This document shows positions 17,344 through 25,681 of a DNA stretch of 64,000 nucleotides, piece by piece. The translations under genes were made by a program, and so were the position numbers. Position 1 is the stretch's first letter. The number at the start of each line of letters is the position of its first letter. The notes under the pieces were generated by a model. That model saw nothing but the letters and a program-made list of their open reading frames with translations. It was not told where the DNA came from and searched no databases. Source of the stretch: Streptomyces fodineus (GTDB taxonomy: Bacteria > Actinomycetota > Actinomycetes > Streptomycetales > Streptomycetaceae); contig NZ_CP017248.1 of the NCBI RefSeq assembly GCF_001735805.1, positions 8,308,001 to 8,372,000 on the forward strand. The letters run 5' to 3'.

Positions 17344-18161
17344 GCGTCGTCACCACGCAACTGACGTTCCATAGCCGCTTTCACGGCGATGAACCTGAGT
17401 TCGGCGACCTGCGACGGATCGAGCAGCCTGCGCTGGGACCACTCATCGATCCGATCGAACCATGACTCCGCAGAGGAGGCCGCCGCGTCGACGGTCAACT
17501 CCTGGTTATGAACGGCCTGTTGCGGGAGCGAGCTTGCTGGATGGACCACATCCATCAGATGCTCCACATCGAACTGGTCGAAGCGGCGCATGGCTTCCCC
17601 GATAGTGGCGGCGAACAGCACGTTGGCGGCCCGGTCGGCGGCGGCCCGGTCCGGGGCCTGCTCCAGGAGGATGCCCACGATCACGGGCTCTTGATCCTCC
17701 GGAAGACCTTTGACGACGGGGCCGCCCGAATAGCCCGAGTAGTCGCCCAGGGGCTGGTGCGCCGTCAGTTGCAGGGCTTGGATGACCCCGCCTCCCTCAC
17801 AGAGGTATTCCGCCGTGCCGCTGTCCACCTGCCCCCGAAGATGTACTTCGGACGCCGCAGGCCGGTATGGCCCGTGCCAATCGTCCCCACCGTAGGCGAC
17901 GCCGGCCCGGGGTATCGGCAGCAGTACTTCGTAGGCGGCGGAGATCATGATCAGGGCGAGGTCGGCGTCCTTGTCGTGACGGCAGACCTGGCCCGCGAGC
18001 CGGCTGCCGTCCGTCAGGACGATGTCCACGTGTTCGTCCAGCGAGGTGAGCCCCCGCAGACAGTGCAGTGCCGTAAGCACATAGCGGCGGGTCAGCAGGA
18101 AACCGCCGCCGAGGCGCTGCTGTGACTGGAAGAGCTCGACCCAGTAACTCGCGTCGGTCAC
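17340..18161 (-). CDS. Trypsin-like serine protease
   Basis: A 273-residue trypsin-fold protease with a complete triad: His in YVLTALHCL (near 33), Asp in KDADLALIMI (near 66), and Ser in YSGYSGGPVV (near 145). No signal peptide is present, so it should act in the cytoplasm. The C-terminal 60 residues after AASSAESW form a separate helical module (FDRIDEWSQRRLLDPSQVAE) that could be an adaptor domain. It overlaps the trypco1-like gene upstream (GTGA) and the NB-ARC gene downstream (ATGA). In published analyses, trypsin-like peptidases next to trypco proteins and STAND NTPases are grouped as predicted NTP-dependent conflict or signalling systems. The substrate is not predictable. Confidence 0.85.
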   Translation of the reverse strand: MTDASYWVELFQSQQRLGGGFLLTRRYVLTALHCLRGLTSLDEHVDIVLTDGSRLAGQVCRHDKDADLALIMISAAYEVLLPIPRAGVAYGGDDWHGPYRPAASEVHLRGQVDSGTAEYLCEGGGVIQALQLTAHQPLGDYSGYSGGPVVKGLPEDQEPVIVGILLEQAPDRAAADRAANVLFAATIGEAMRRFDQFDVEHLMDVVHPASSLPQQAVHNQELTVDAAASSAESWFDRIDEWSQRRLLDPSQVAELRFIAVKAAMERQLRGDDA

Positions 18162-18469
18162 GGCGACTCCGGGACCCGCTCCACAGTGAGGGTGACCTCG
18201 AACGACGCCTCGGCCGACGCCTTGGACAGAATGATCCCGGCCTCCGCCGCCAGGGTCAGCCCGAACTTAACCTCCATACTCGCCACCTGCCAGCCATCTC
18301 GGCGCTGAACTTGGGAGAGAGACTGTTGGGCGATGGTCGACGCCTGGACGATGGCCTCCTCCAACTCCGCGGCCCGGTCGCCGAGGGCGGAACTGGACCG
18401 CGTACGGCTGGAGATCTGCCGACTGCCCGTCGCATCCACAGCCACGGTCTCGACCCGAACATCGGCCAT
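18158..18469 (-). CDS. Trypco1-like (trypsin-co-occurring) small protein
   Basis: A 103-residue protein whose C-terminal half, MEVKFGLTLAAEAGIILSKA followed by SAEASFEVTLTVE, matches the beta-rich trypco1 pattern, also annotated as CU044_2847-like. The N-terminal half is variable and helical. The ATG is preceded by AAGGGGACAT, a usable ribosome site. It is the first gene of the operon and its stop overlaps the GTG of the protease gene. The family name comes from its repeated association with trypsin-like peptidases; the molecular role is unknown, with binding or activation of the protease as a plausible inference. Confidence 0.7.
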   Translation of the reverse strand: MADVRVETVAVDATGSRQISSRTRSSSALGDRAAELEEAIVQASTIAQQSLSQVQRRDGWQVASMEVKFGLTLAAEAGIILSKASAEASFEVTLTVERVPESP

Positions 18470-18845
18470 ATGTCCCCTTGTTGGTGTGGTGGGGCTCGCA
18501 CCGACTCTCGGTCCCCGCCGGAAGCGTAGCCAGCGAAACGCAGCATCGGCGACCGATTCGACAGCAAGATCCCGTCACACGCGCCGACCGGCCCACACCC
18601 GACAGCAGCGGTCCGTCGGCCCGACCTGTCCTTCATGCTGCGAGTGCCGGCCTGTGAACGCATCCCCGTGTCGTCCATTCCCGGGAGCGCCGCTCGCCCG
18701 CAGAAATGCAGCCGCGGCATGACGAGGCGAGTCCTGTCGACGCGCTTGCGTACGGTCTCGAATTCCGGGAGGAGGGTCGGGATGAGGGTCGCATCGAGTC
18801 GTTCCGCCAGGAGCGGTGACACAGTGCTCTTGCCGACCGCGCTTA

Positions 18846-19698
18846 GAGGTCATCTCATTTGGTGAGTCTGCGGTAGCAGATCAGGGTGCAGGCGATGCTG
18901 GTGAAGGCCAAGAAGTGGACGGCCTTGCGTTCATAGCGGCGGTGCAGGCGGCGGCATCCGGCGAGCCAGGCCATGGTGCGTTCGATGGTCCAGCGGTGGC
19001 GTCCCAGGCGCTGGGAGGACTCGATGCCTTTGCGGGCGATGCGGTGCCGGATGCCGCGCTGGCGTAACCATCGGCGCAGGTGGTCGTAGTCGTAGCCCTT
19101 GTCGCCGTGGAGCTTGGCCGGCCGTCGTCGGCGCGGACCGCGACGGGAGCGGATGGGCGGGATGCCGCGAACGAGCGGTTCGAGGGCCTGGCTGTCGTGC
19201 AGGTTGGCGCCGGAGATGCCGATGGAGATGGGCAATCCGGTCCGCTCGGTGATCAAGTGGATCTTCGAACCGTACTTGCCTCGATCTACTGGATTCGGAC
19301 CTGTCAGGCCCCCCTTTTCAGGGCCCGCATGTTCACCGAGTCGATCGCACAGCGAGACCAGTCCAGTTCACCCCGGGAGCCGAGTTCGTCGAGGACCAGG
19401 CGATGGAGCTTCGCCCACACCCGGGCTTTCGACCACTCGGTGAAACGCCGGTGAGCCGTGGGTCCCGACGGTCCGAACGAGGCGGCCGGCAGCTGCTGCC
19501 ACGTACAGCCCGACGTGGCCACGAACACGATCGCAGCCAGCACCTCCCTGTCACCGTGCCGGCGCCGGCCGCCTCCCTGAGGCCGACTCGGCGCCTCCGG
19601 CACCACTCGCTGGAACAACTCCCACAGCCCATCCGGCACCAGCCGCTCAACGATCCCCACACCTGGAGCCTATCGAACGCCCCAAATGAGATGACCTC
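18846..19698 (-). mobile_element. IS5-family insertion sequence
   Basis: An 853-bp element with perfect 17-bp terminal inverted repeats, GAGGTCATCTCATTTGG at 18846-18862 and its complement at 19682-19698. It is flanked by a TTA target duplication (18843-18845 and 19699-19701). It carries two overlapping transposase frames joined by frameshifting. It interrupts a P-loop kinase gene in its Walker A region. The perfect ends and duplication indicate a recent insertion. Confidence 0.95.
18855..19660 (-). CDS. IS5 transposase, two frames joined by -1 frameshifting
   Basis: The first frame runs from 19660 to a stop at 19304 (118 residues) and holds the N-terminal HTH-like domain and first acidic residue (DWSRCAIDSVNMRALK). 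The second runs to 18855 and holds the rest of the DDE core: GISGANLHDSQAL, HGDKGYDYDHLRRWL and the RHRWTIERTMAWLAGCRRL motif with the catalytic Glu. Near 19309 the sequence CTGAAAAGGGGGGCC gives a slippery A4G6 run; a -1 shift there continues GLTGPNPVDRGKYGSKIHL into the second frame. The fusion protein of about 267 residues is normal for the family. Frameshifting limits transposase levels. All key residues appear present. Confidence 0.9.
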
Positions 19699-19912
19699 TT
19701 AACATGCCCTTGGACTCGACAACGCCGCTTCCGACTACTCTCATGCCTAGCGAACCCCGCTGCCCGCCATCGACGTCACGGCGCTGACCCGTGATCCACA
19801 TGGCCTATCCCGCGATCTTTGGACGTGGCGTGGCTTTTCACATGATGTTGTCAGTTCTCTTCTGTGACTTTTGGCGACGGCCTTGCACCGTCGCTCCTGT
19901 CGCCCCCTTTCG

Positions 19913-22645
19913 CTACGCGGAGGTCTGTTCGGCCAGGCCAGTTGGCTGCTGAGCTCGGAGTAGTTCGGCGAGTGCTGCGATCCTGCGGAGCGGGCCCAGG
20001 TCCGGTTCGGGGACGGAGCAGGTCCCCATGAGGGTGGTGGTCGCGTTGCGGATGGCGGTGTGCAGGGGTGAGTCGTGGACCACTTCGTCGTGCAGCATCA
20101 GGCCGTCGCGCTCAGCGGTGACGCGGTGGTGGTTGCGCTCGAGTTGCCAGCCGCCGGTGGCGGTCACGGGGTCGAGGTGCACGGTGAACTGTGTGCGGCC
20201 GGCATGCACGGTGACGCGACGGTGGCGGTCGTCGGCCGGGCGCAGTCCCTGGCGCCAGGGCCCCGTCCCGCTTGTGGCGGTACGCGGGGTGCTGCCCAGG
20301 ACGACGGTTGGGGTGGCGATGCTGGAGGTCAGCTCGATGCGTAGGCGTGTGGCGCCGTAGGTGAGGTTGGTCCGTTCGGTGAGCGCAGAGACGAAGAGCC
20401 GGGGGTCGTAGGTGGCCCACAACTCGGCGTGTTGGGGCTGCTGGGCGAGGTAGGCAGCGGCTGCTTCCGTGGGCAGGATACGGCGCAGTACGGCGAGCAT
20501 GTGGAGCCACTCGTAGCCGAGGACGCCGTAGGAGCGGTCGACGAAGCGGCCTTGGGCGACGTCGCCGGTGCGGTCCTTAGTAAAGGTCACGGCGACGTAG
20601 TCGGGCTCTGCGCCCGGTTCGAGACGAGCCATCAGATTGGTAAGGACGTCGAGGGCCCGGGCATGCTGGTACTGGTCAGTGACCACGAAGCGGGCGTTGC
20701 TGTGGCTGGCGAGCAGGGCGGTGAACGCGTCGATCTCGTGGCCCTGGCAGGCGGGTTTCTCCAGCAGGATGCGGGCTTCGGGCTCCTTGGCCAGGATCGT
20801 GCGCAGCACGGGCAGATGGTCGGCGGTGGGGCAGCACACAGACCACAGGCCGATGGTGGAGCGCACCGCGGCGGGCATCTCCTCGAGTCCGTTCGGGAAG
20901 CCCCGGTACGCCTTGGGAAGGTCCTGGTGCTTGGGGTCGACGATGGTCAGGCTGGCTCCGTGTTCAGCCAGGATCTGGGCGTGGAGGCGGCCGGCGGCGC
21001 CGTAGCCGACGACGCACGCCGACATCCCCGCCAAGGAAGCCGTGGTCGCACTCTGCCGTGTTACGGCACGCGGTGATGGTTGCTGTTCGGTGGCGAGGTA
21101 GGTGTCGTAGTAGGCGGAGTAAAGGCCGGAGTTGAGGATGATGTCGTCGACGAGGTCGGTGTGGATGCCGGGCGTCAGGTTGTCGGCGCGCCGGCACAGG
21201 GCGTCGGCGGCGATGAGGGTGCCGGCCCGGTAGGCGTCGTAGCCCTGGTTGGGGATAGCGTCGGCCTCGAAGAGGTTCATGGAGCGGCCGTCGCCGAGGA
21301 GGGTGACTTGGCCCCCTCCAGGTAGGCGGTAGCGGCGGCCGATGCCGGGGATTTCGGTGGCGGGCAGGCCGCGGTCAGGGTCGGCGAGGACGCTGAAGTC
21401 GCGGGTGGCGAAGGGGGCAAGGTACGCGCCGTCGGGAAGCAGTTGCAGGTCGTCGACGGTGAGCGCGTCATCTCCGGTCGTGCCCACGATGAGGAATGGG
21501 TGTACAGCGCGCAGGGCGTCGCCGGTGGTGCGGTAGGTGGCGTGGCCGGCCTCGGCGGCGGCGATCAAGGCGAGCGGGTCAGGGTCGACGACATGGATCT
21601 GGCAGCCTTGGTGGCGGAGGGCCTGGGCGAGCCGAGAGCCGAGGGTGCCGTAACCAATCACAACAGCAGGGCGGCCGGTGACCTTGATGGCAGGCAGCAG
21701 CGCACGCAGCCGACGCAGGCAGGAGTCGGCGATCTCGGGATAGCCCAGGCGGGTCTTGAGCTGGGAGCGGGCGAGGTTCAGGACAGGTATGCCGAGTTCT
21801 CCAGTTGCGGTGATCCGTTTGAGGCCGGAAACGGTCAGTTCGAGGGCGGCGTCGATTCGGCGGGGCGCGTCAGCGCGGCCGTAGCCCTGGGCGAGCAGGC
21901 CGCCGTCGTCGATGACCAGGACCTTGCGTCCGGCCTCGTGCGCAGCGTCGATGAACGCGTCGACCTGGTGAAGCGCAGCGGCAAGTTCGGTGGCGTGGGT
22001 GTCGGGGGCGTTGATGGCGGTGTTGTCCAGCAGGCCGCTGGCGCACCCGAGGTCGAGGAGAGTGGCGTGGACACGGTCGCGGTTATGTGTGCGGTCACCC
22101 TTGGCCAGGGCATAGATCCACTGGGCCGGGACGCCCGCATGCTGGAGGGCGAGCAGGAAGCCGAGAGTGTTCTCCACGTAGTGGTCGCGGAAGATGACCG
22201 CCCAGTCGGCGAGCACACTCGTGGTGGGGGTGAACTGGGTGAGTAGCGGCATGGTCGCCGTGATCTGCTCCAGTTCGTCTGGGTGGAAGCGCCGCAGCGC
22301 CGTCCGAAGCCAGCCGGTGAGGTCGGCGGCAGCGTCGGCGGCCTGTTCCTTGTGGTCGAGGAGGATCTCCAGGTGGGTCGCCGGTATGGCGTGGCTGAGG
22401 GTGTCCGGCTGCAGTGGGGTGTAGGGGTGCCAGCGCAGCGCGAGCTGCGGGGTGGAGTTCTCCGGTTCCGCATCGGCGGCTGTCAGCAACAGGCTCGCCT
22501 CTCCGGACGGGACAGCTCGAAGCTGGTGGCGGGCGGCGATTTTGGCTACGCCTGCCGTGAGGGTGTCCGGGTCGATGGGTCCGCGTAACACGGTCCAGGC
22601 GGTGGGTGTGTCGGCCTGGTACAGGGAGTGCTCGAGTGTGGGCAC
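19913..22645 (-). CDS. Fusion of AHCY-like and Gfo/Idh-like NAD(P) enzymes
   Basis: A 910-residue two-enzyme fusion. Residues 1-520 resemble S-adenosylhomocysteinase-like proteins, with KVLVIDDGGLLAQGYG near 240 and a Rossmann motif AVVIGYGTLGSRLAQAL near 330. Residues 535-880 resemble Gfo/Idh/MocA oxidoreductases, with a second Rossmann start CVVGYGAAGRLHAQIL and ARILLEKPACQ, where the EKP motif carries the family Lys. The start is GTG 22645 behind GGGATGATCCA; the frame runs on upstream without coding bias. It is the last gene of the leftward operon. Tethering suggests channelled redox steps on one substrate, possibly a 3-keto sugar or nucleoside, but this is inference. Confidence 0.75.
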   Translation of the reverse strand: MPTLEHSLYQADTPTAWTVLRGPIDPDTLTAGVAKIAARHQLRAVPSGEASLLLTAADAEPENSTPQLALRWHPYTPLQPDTLSHAIPATHLEILLDHKEQAADAAADLTGWLRTALRRFHPDELEQITATMPLLTQFTPTTSVLADWAVIFRDHYVENTLGFLLALQHAGVPAQWIYALAKGDRTHNRDRVHATLLDLGCASGLLDNTAINAPDTHATELAAALHQVDAFIDAAHEAGRKVLVIDDGGLLAQGYGRADAPRRIDAALELTVSGLKRITATGELGIPVLNLARSQLKTRLGYPEIADSCLRRLRALLPAIKVTGRPAVVIGYGTLGSRLAQALRHQGCQIHVVDPDPLALIAAAEAGHATYRTTGDALRAVHPFLIVGTTGDDALTVDDLQLLPDGAYLAPFATRDFSVLADPDRGLPATEIPGIGRRYRLPGGGQVTLLGDGRSMNLFEADAIPNQGYDAYRAGTLIAADALCRRADNLTPGIHTDLVDDIILNSGLYSAYYDTYLATEQQPSPRAVTRQSATTASLAGMSACVVGYGAAGRLHAQILAEHGASLTIVDPKHQDLPKAYRGFPNGLEEMPAAVRSTIGLWSVCCPTADHLPVLRTILAKEPEARILLEKPACQGHEIDAFTALLASHSNARFVVTDQYQHARALDVLTNLMARLEPGAEPDYVAVTFTKDRTGDVAQGRFVDRSYGVLGYEWLHMLAVLRRILPTEAAAAYLAQQPQHAELWATYDPRLFVSALTERTNLTYGATRLRIELTSSIATPTVVLGSTPRTATSGTGPWRQGLRPADDRHRRVTVHAGRTQFTVHLDPVTATGGWQLERNHHRVTAERDGLMLHDEVVHDSPLHTAIRNATTTLMGTCSVPEPDLGPLRRIAALAELLRAQQPTGLAEQTSA

Positions 22646-22679
22646 TGGATCATCCCTTTCTGGGGCGGGCGGCAGGGTG

Positions 22680-23737
22680 TCAGCGGTTCGGGGTGGAGAT
22701 GAGTTCGGCCATGAGCTGGTCGGTGTCGGCCAGGTGGTTGAGGAGGACGGTGACGGTACGGTGGCGCAGCAGCCAGAATTCATCGAGGTCGTCCTGGAAC
22801 AGGCCGGGCTTGAGGTAGTGCTGCTTGACGCCGTAAAGACTGCCGAGGAGCTGCACCAGGGCGACGCGGGCGCAGGCGGTGATGTCGATGTCGGCGACTG
22901 CCGGGTTGGCCGCCCGGTAGGCAGCGATGAACGTGCGAGCGGTCTGCATCCAGTCGGTGCCGCTGGTGACGGTGTTCGGGTAGAACGCCATGCGGCCGAG
23001 GTCGTAGGAGATCAGGAACGGCTTCGGGGGCGGAAGTCCAGGACGGCGGTGAGCGTGTCGCCTTCGAAGAGGAGATTGACGGGGCTGTAGTCGCTGTGCA
23101 GGACTTGGGTGGTGAGGTCGGAGGGGAGCTCGGCGATCAGTTTCGGCAGGCTCTCCAGCATCGCCCGCCGCTCGCGCAGGGTCTGTTCGGCCAATGCGTC
23201 GAAGTCGTCGGCGGTGCCACTGTGGGTGCGCTCGGCGATGATGCCTAGGAGCTGGTCGATGGTGGCTTCCAGGCCGGCCGGATCGATGCGCAACCAGGCG
23301 TCGGCTTCCGGGGAGGGGGCGGCGCTTTCGGGCAGCGGGGCGAACAGGGCGTGGATGCGGCCTAGGGCCTCCCCTGCCTGGGCGCACTGCTGTGTGTTCA
23401 GGACGGTGATCACGCGGCCAGGCATCCACTGCCATACCGACACCGCGTGAGGGGTGCTGCCGTCGATGAGCTGCGCGTGGCAATTGGCCACGATGGGGGC
23501 GGCGGGGATGGTGTGGCGGCGGGCGAGTTCGGACAGACCGATGGCTCGCTCCTCGGCGGCAAGATCGGTACCGGGCGGGTAGTGCTTGACGAATACCTCG
23601 CGGTCCTCGCAGATGGCCCGGTAGTTGACGGTGCCCTGTCCGATGGGCAGTTGAACCATGCTGCGGACGGCCAGGCCGTAGCGGTCGGCGAGGACAGCAG
23701 CGATGGCGTCGGCAGGCGAGAGGGACGGCGTGGGCAC
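22680..23737 (-). pseudogene. APH-family phosphotransferase with a 1-base frameshift
   Basis: An aminoglycoside-phosphotransferase-fold kinase, about 352 residues if repaired. The first part, from GTG 23737 behind CAAGGAG, contains NYRAICEDREVFVKHY with the ATP-binding Lys, and VLHSDYSPVNLLFEGD with the catalytic HxD...N. Just after AVLDFRP, which should be the metal-binding Asp, the frame stops. A one-base shift in a run of five C at about 23026 restores PKPFLISYDLGRMAFYPNTV and a normal C-terminus ending at 22680. A six-C run would give an intact gene, so this is either a recent null mutation or a sequencing error. The family phosphorylates sugar or amino-alcohol hydroxyls; here it sits between the glycosyltransferase and the AHCY fusion. 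Confidence 0.8.
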
Positions 23738-23777
23738 TGGGAACTCCTTGCAGGTGCATGGCGCAATGGCCAGTTCG

Positions 23778-24872
23778 TTACGGGCGGGGTGGACTTACAG
23801 GGTTGTGTAGGCCCTGAGCAAGACGCGCGTAGGTAGCGCCGATGGCGCGCCACCGTGTGGCGGGATCGAGTGGGCTGCGCGGTGCGGGGGCGGTCGCGGC
23901 ATGTTCGGCTGTGGCCAAGGCCTGGCCGGGCCCGGCTTCCGGGTCGTACAGCCGGGCGGATCGGCCTGCGGTCATTTCCCGGATGGCCGGCAGGTCGGGG
24001 GCGATGACGGGAGTGCCGCAGGCGAGCGCAGTGCCGACCGAGCTGGGATGGAGCATCTGGGCGAAGAAGCCCCACGGCCCATCAACCCTGTACGGGCACA
24101 ACGCGGTGCCGGCTGCCCGGTACAGCACGTGGGCATGCCACGGCGGCACGCGCTGCGGGTACAAGTGGACGCGCCCGCCACTGGCGGCGGCCTGGCGGGT
24201 GAGTACATCTGTGAGGCCGGGCTCGCGGCTGGGGCCAGCGAGGAACAGATGGGCTCGGCTGGTCGCATGGCTGAAGGCGTCCACGGTGGCGGGCAGGTCC
24301 TTGTAGGCGGTGACATTGCCGAGCACGAGCACCGCGAACGGCACCGCGGCCATATGCCTGGCCAGGGCTTCGACCGGCACGGGAGCAGGCCCCGGGGCGG
24401 GGGTGGGCGCTGCCCATCCCGCCACGGTAACGGGCGCGCGGGTCAGGGTGCCCAGGTGCGCGGCGTCTGCGTGGGTGTGGGTTACGACAGCGTCGGCCAG
24501 GGCAAGCACGCCGTTGGCCGCATACCGGTCTGCCGCGCCGGCTGGCTGGCCGTCGATCGGCAGCAGGTTGTGCACCGTCCACACGATCTTCCAGCTGGCC
24601 GCGCGCAGGGCCTCCAGGTGCTTGAGCATGGCCTCGGCGGCCATCTGGGTCCGCTGCCCATCCGGCTCCTGGTACAGCCGCTTGAGGCGGTGCAGGTTGA
24701 CCACCCCGGGTGGACCGGGGCGTTCGGCGAGCGCGTCGAGGCCAGCGGTGAACTCCAACTGCAGAGCGGGCGGGGCATGCCGCTCCAGTTCCGCGAAGTA
24801 TGGGCTGGGCCACGCTGGATAGTCGCTGATCACTACCCATGGCGCGAGCCCCGCCTTGGTGCGCGCCGTCAT
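23778..24872 (-). CDS. Glycosyltransferase, GT4-like (GT-B fold)
   Basis: A 364-residue enzyme. The C-terminal half has the GT-B donor-binding pattern: VLVLGNVTAYKDLPATVDAF, then HLFLAGPSREPGL, and a late acidic motif YRVDGPWGFFAQMLHPSSVG before ACGTPVIAPDLPAIREM, typical of GT4 enzymes. The N-terminal half (WVVISDYPAWPSPYFAELER) is the acceptor domain. No membrane anchor is seen. The ATG overlaps the stop of the upstream TIM-barrel gene (ATGA), so translation is coupled. It probably adds a sugar to the pathway intermediate; donor and acceptor are unknown. Confidence 0.8.
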   Translation of the reverse strand: MTARTKAGLAPWVVISDYPAWPSPYFAELERHAPPALQLEFTAGLDALAERPGPPGVVNLHRLKRLYQEPDGQRTQMAAEAMLKHLEALRAASWKIVWTVHNLLPIDGQPAGAADRYAANGVLALADAVVTHTHADAAHLGTLTRAPVTVAGWAAPTPAPGPAPVPVEALARHMAAVPFAVLVLGNVTAYKDLPATVDAFSHATSRAHLFLAGPSREPGLTDVLTRQAAASGGRVHLYPQRVPPWHAHVLYRAAGTALCPYRVDGPWGFFAQMLHPSSVGTALACGTPVIAPDLPAIREMTAGRSARLYDPEAGPGQALATAEHAATAPAPRSPLDPATRWRAIGATYARLAQGLHNPVSPPRP

Positions 24873-25681
24873 GAGCTCGCTTCCAGGTGCGCGGCGTTCC
24901 GCCACCTCCACCACGCGGCGTGCTCGTGGTACCGGGCCAGGGCGGCAGCCCGGGTGCGGTCGACGCCGGTCCACTCCACCGCGACCTCGATGCGCTGCCC
25001 GGCCGCGATGCGGCGGATTGCGTGATCTGCCACGACGGCATGGCTCGGGTCGCTCAGCCCGGGGCCGGGATCGGACAGGTGCAGCACCTCGATCCACGGC
25101 CCGAGCTGTTCCAGCCGTTCGGCCGCGCGGTCGTCTCCCGGATCCGCGAGGGCCTGGGCGAACTGCGCGGAGTCGGCGAGCAGCCGCAGGCGCGGCTGCT
25201 GCTGAAGAAGGCGCACCAGCGCCGCATGAGGGCGTGAGGTCAGCCACTGTGGGGCATGGAGCTCGATCAGCAGCGGCACCGCCAGCACGTGACCATCGAG
25301 CGGCCCGCTGCAGTCCCCGGCGAGGGTCGTGTGGAGAGGGCGCCGGGCCAGCAGGCGCAGCCACGCAGCGCCCAAGACGCGAGCGGCGTCGGCCAGGCGG
25401 CATACCTCCTCGCGCGCCTGGCGGCGTACCGCCGGATCGGCGCTGAGCAGGTCGGCCAGATCGGTGTCGGCGGTGACGCCGGTGACTGGGACCGTGCACG
25501 CGCTCGCCTCACGCCAGCGGGCCAGAGTCGTCGCATCCTGCGCCGCGAGGTCGCAGCCCCGCCTACCGCCGCGCAGGTGTATGAACGGAATGCGGTGACG
25601 TGCTGCCCAGGACAGCAGGGCGGGGACCTCCAGTCCCCGCACGGAGATGCTGTACAGCCCCACCGGGGCGGGGGCGATCAC
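24869..25681 (-). CDS. TIM-barrel sugar isomerase/epimerase-like protein
   Basis: A 270-residue protein from GTG 25681, which overlaps the stop of the dehydrogenase gene (GTGA). The opening APVGLYSISVRGLEVPALLS and FIHLRGGRRG, later LLIELHAPQWL and WIEVLHLSDPGPGLSD, fit the spaced strand ends of xylose-isomerase-like AP-endonuclease-2 TIM barrels, which isomerise or epimerise sugars using His, Asp and Glu ligands. The metal ligands cannot be assigned firmly. Tight overlaps on both sides put it in the same pathway as its neighbours. Confidence 0.6.
   Translation of the reverse strand: MIAPAPVGLYSISVRGLEVPALLSWAARHRIPFIHLRGGRRGCDLAAQDATTLARWREASACTVPVTGVTADTDLADLLSADPAVRRQAREEVCRLADAARVLGAAWLRLLARRPLHTTLAGDCSGPLDGHVLAVPLLIELHAPQWLTSRPHAALVRLLQQQPRLRLLADSAQFAQALADPGDDRAAERLEQLGPWIEVLHLSDPGPGLSDPSHAVVADHAIRRIAAGQRIEVAVEWTGVDRTRAAALARYHEHAAWWRWRNAAHLEASS

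Larger units (their letters stand above)
18670..19744 (-). pseudogene. P-loop (deoxynucleoside-kinase-like) gene split by IS5
   Basis: Removing the IS5 element and one TTA target repeat joins 19744-19700 to 18842 and below in one frame. The joined frame reads MRVVGSGVVESKGMLSAVG, then KSTVSPLLAERLDATLIPTL, giving a Walker A loop (SAVGKST) at the N-terminus, followed by FETVRKRVDRTRLVMPRLHF. The pattern recalls small deoxynucleoside or adenylate-type kinases. The start ATG at 19744 lies only 16 codons before the insertion. After about 18700 the frame loses coding character, so the 3' end is also lost. The gene is dead. The family assignment is tentative; the disruption is plain from the sequence. 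Confidence 0.6.
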
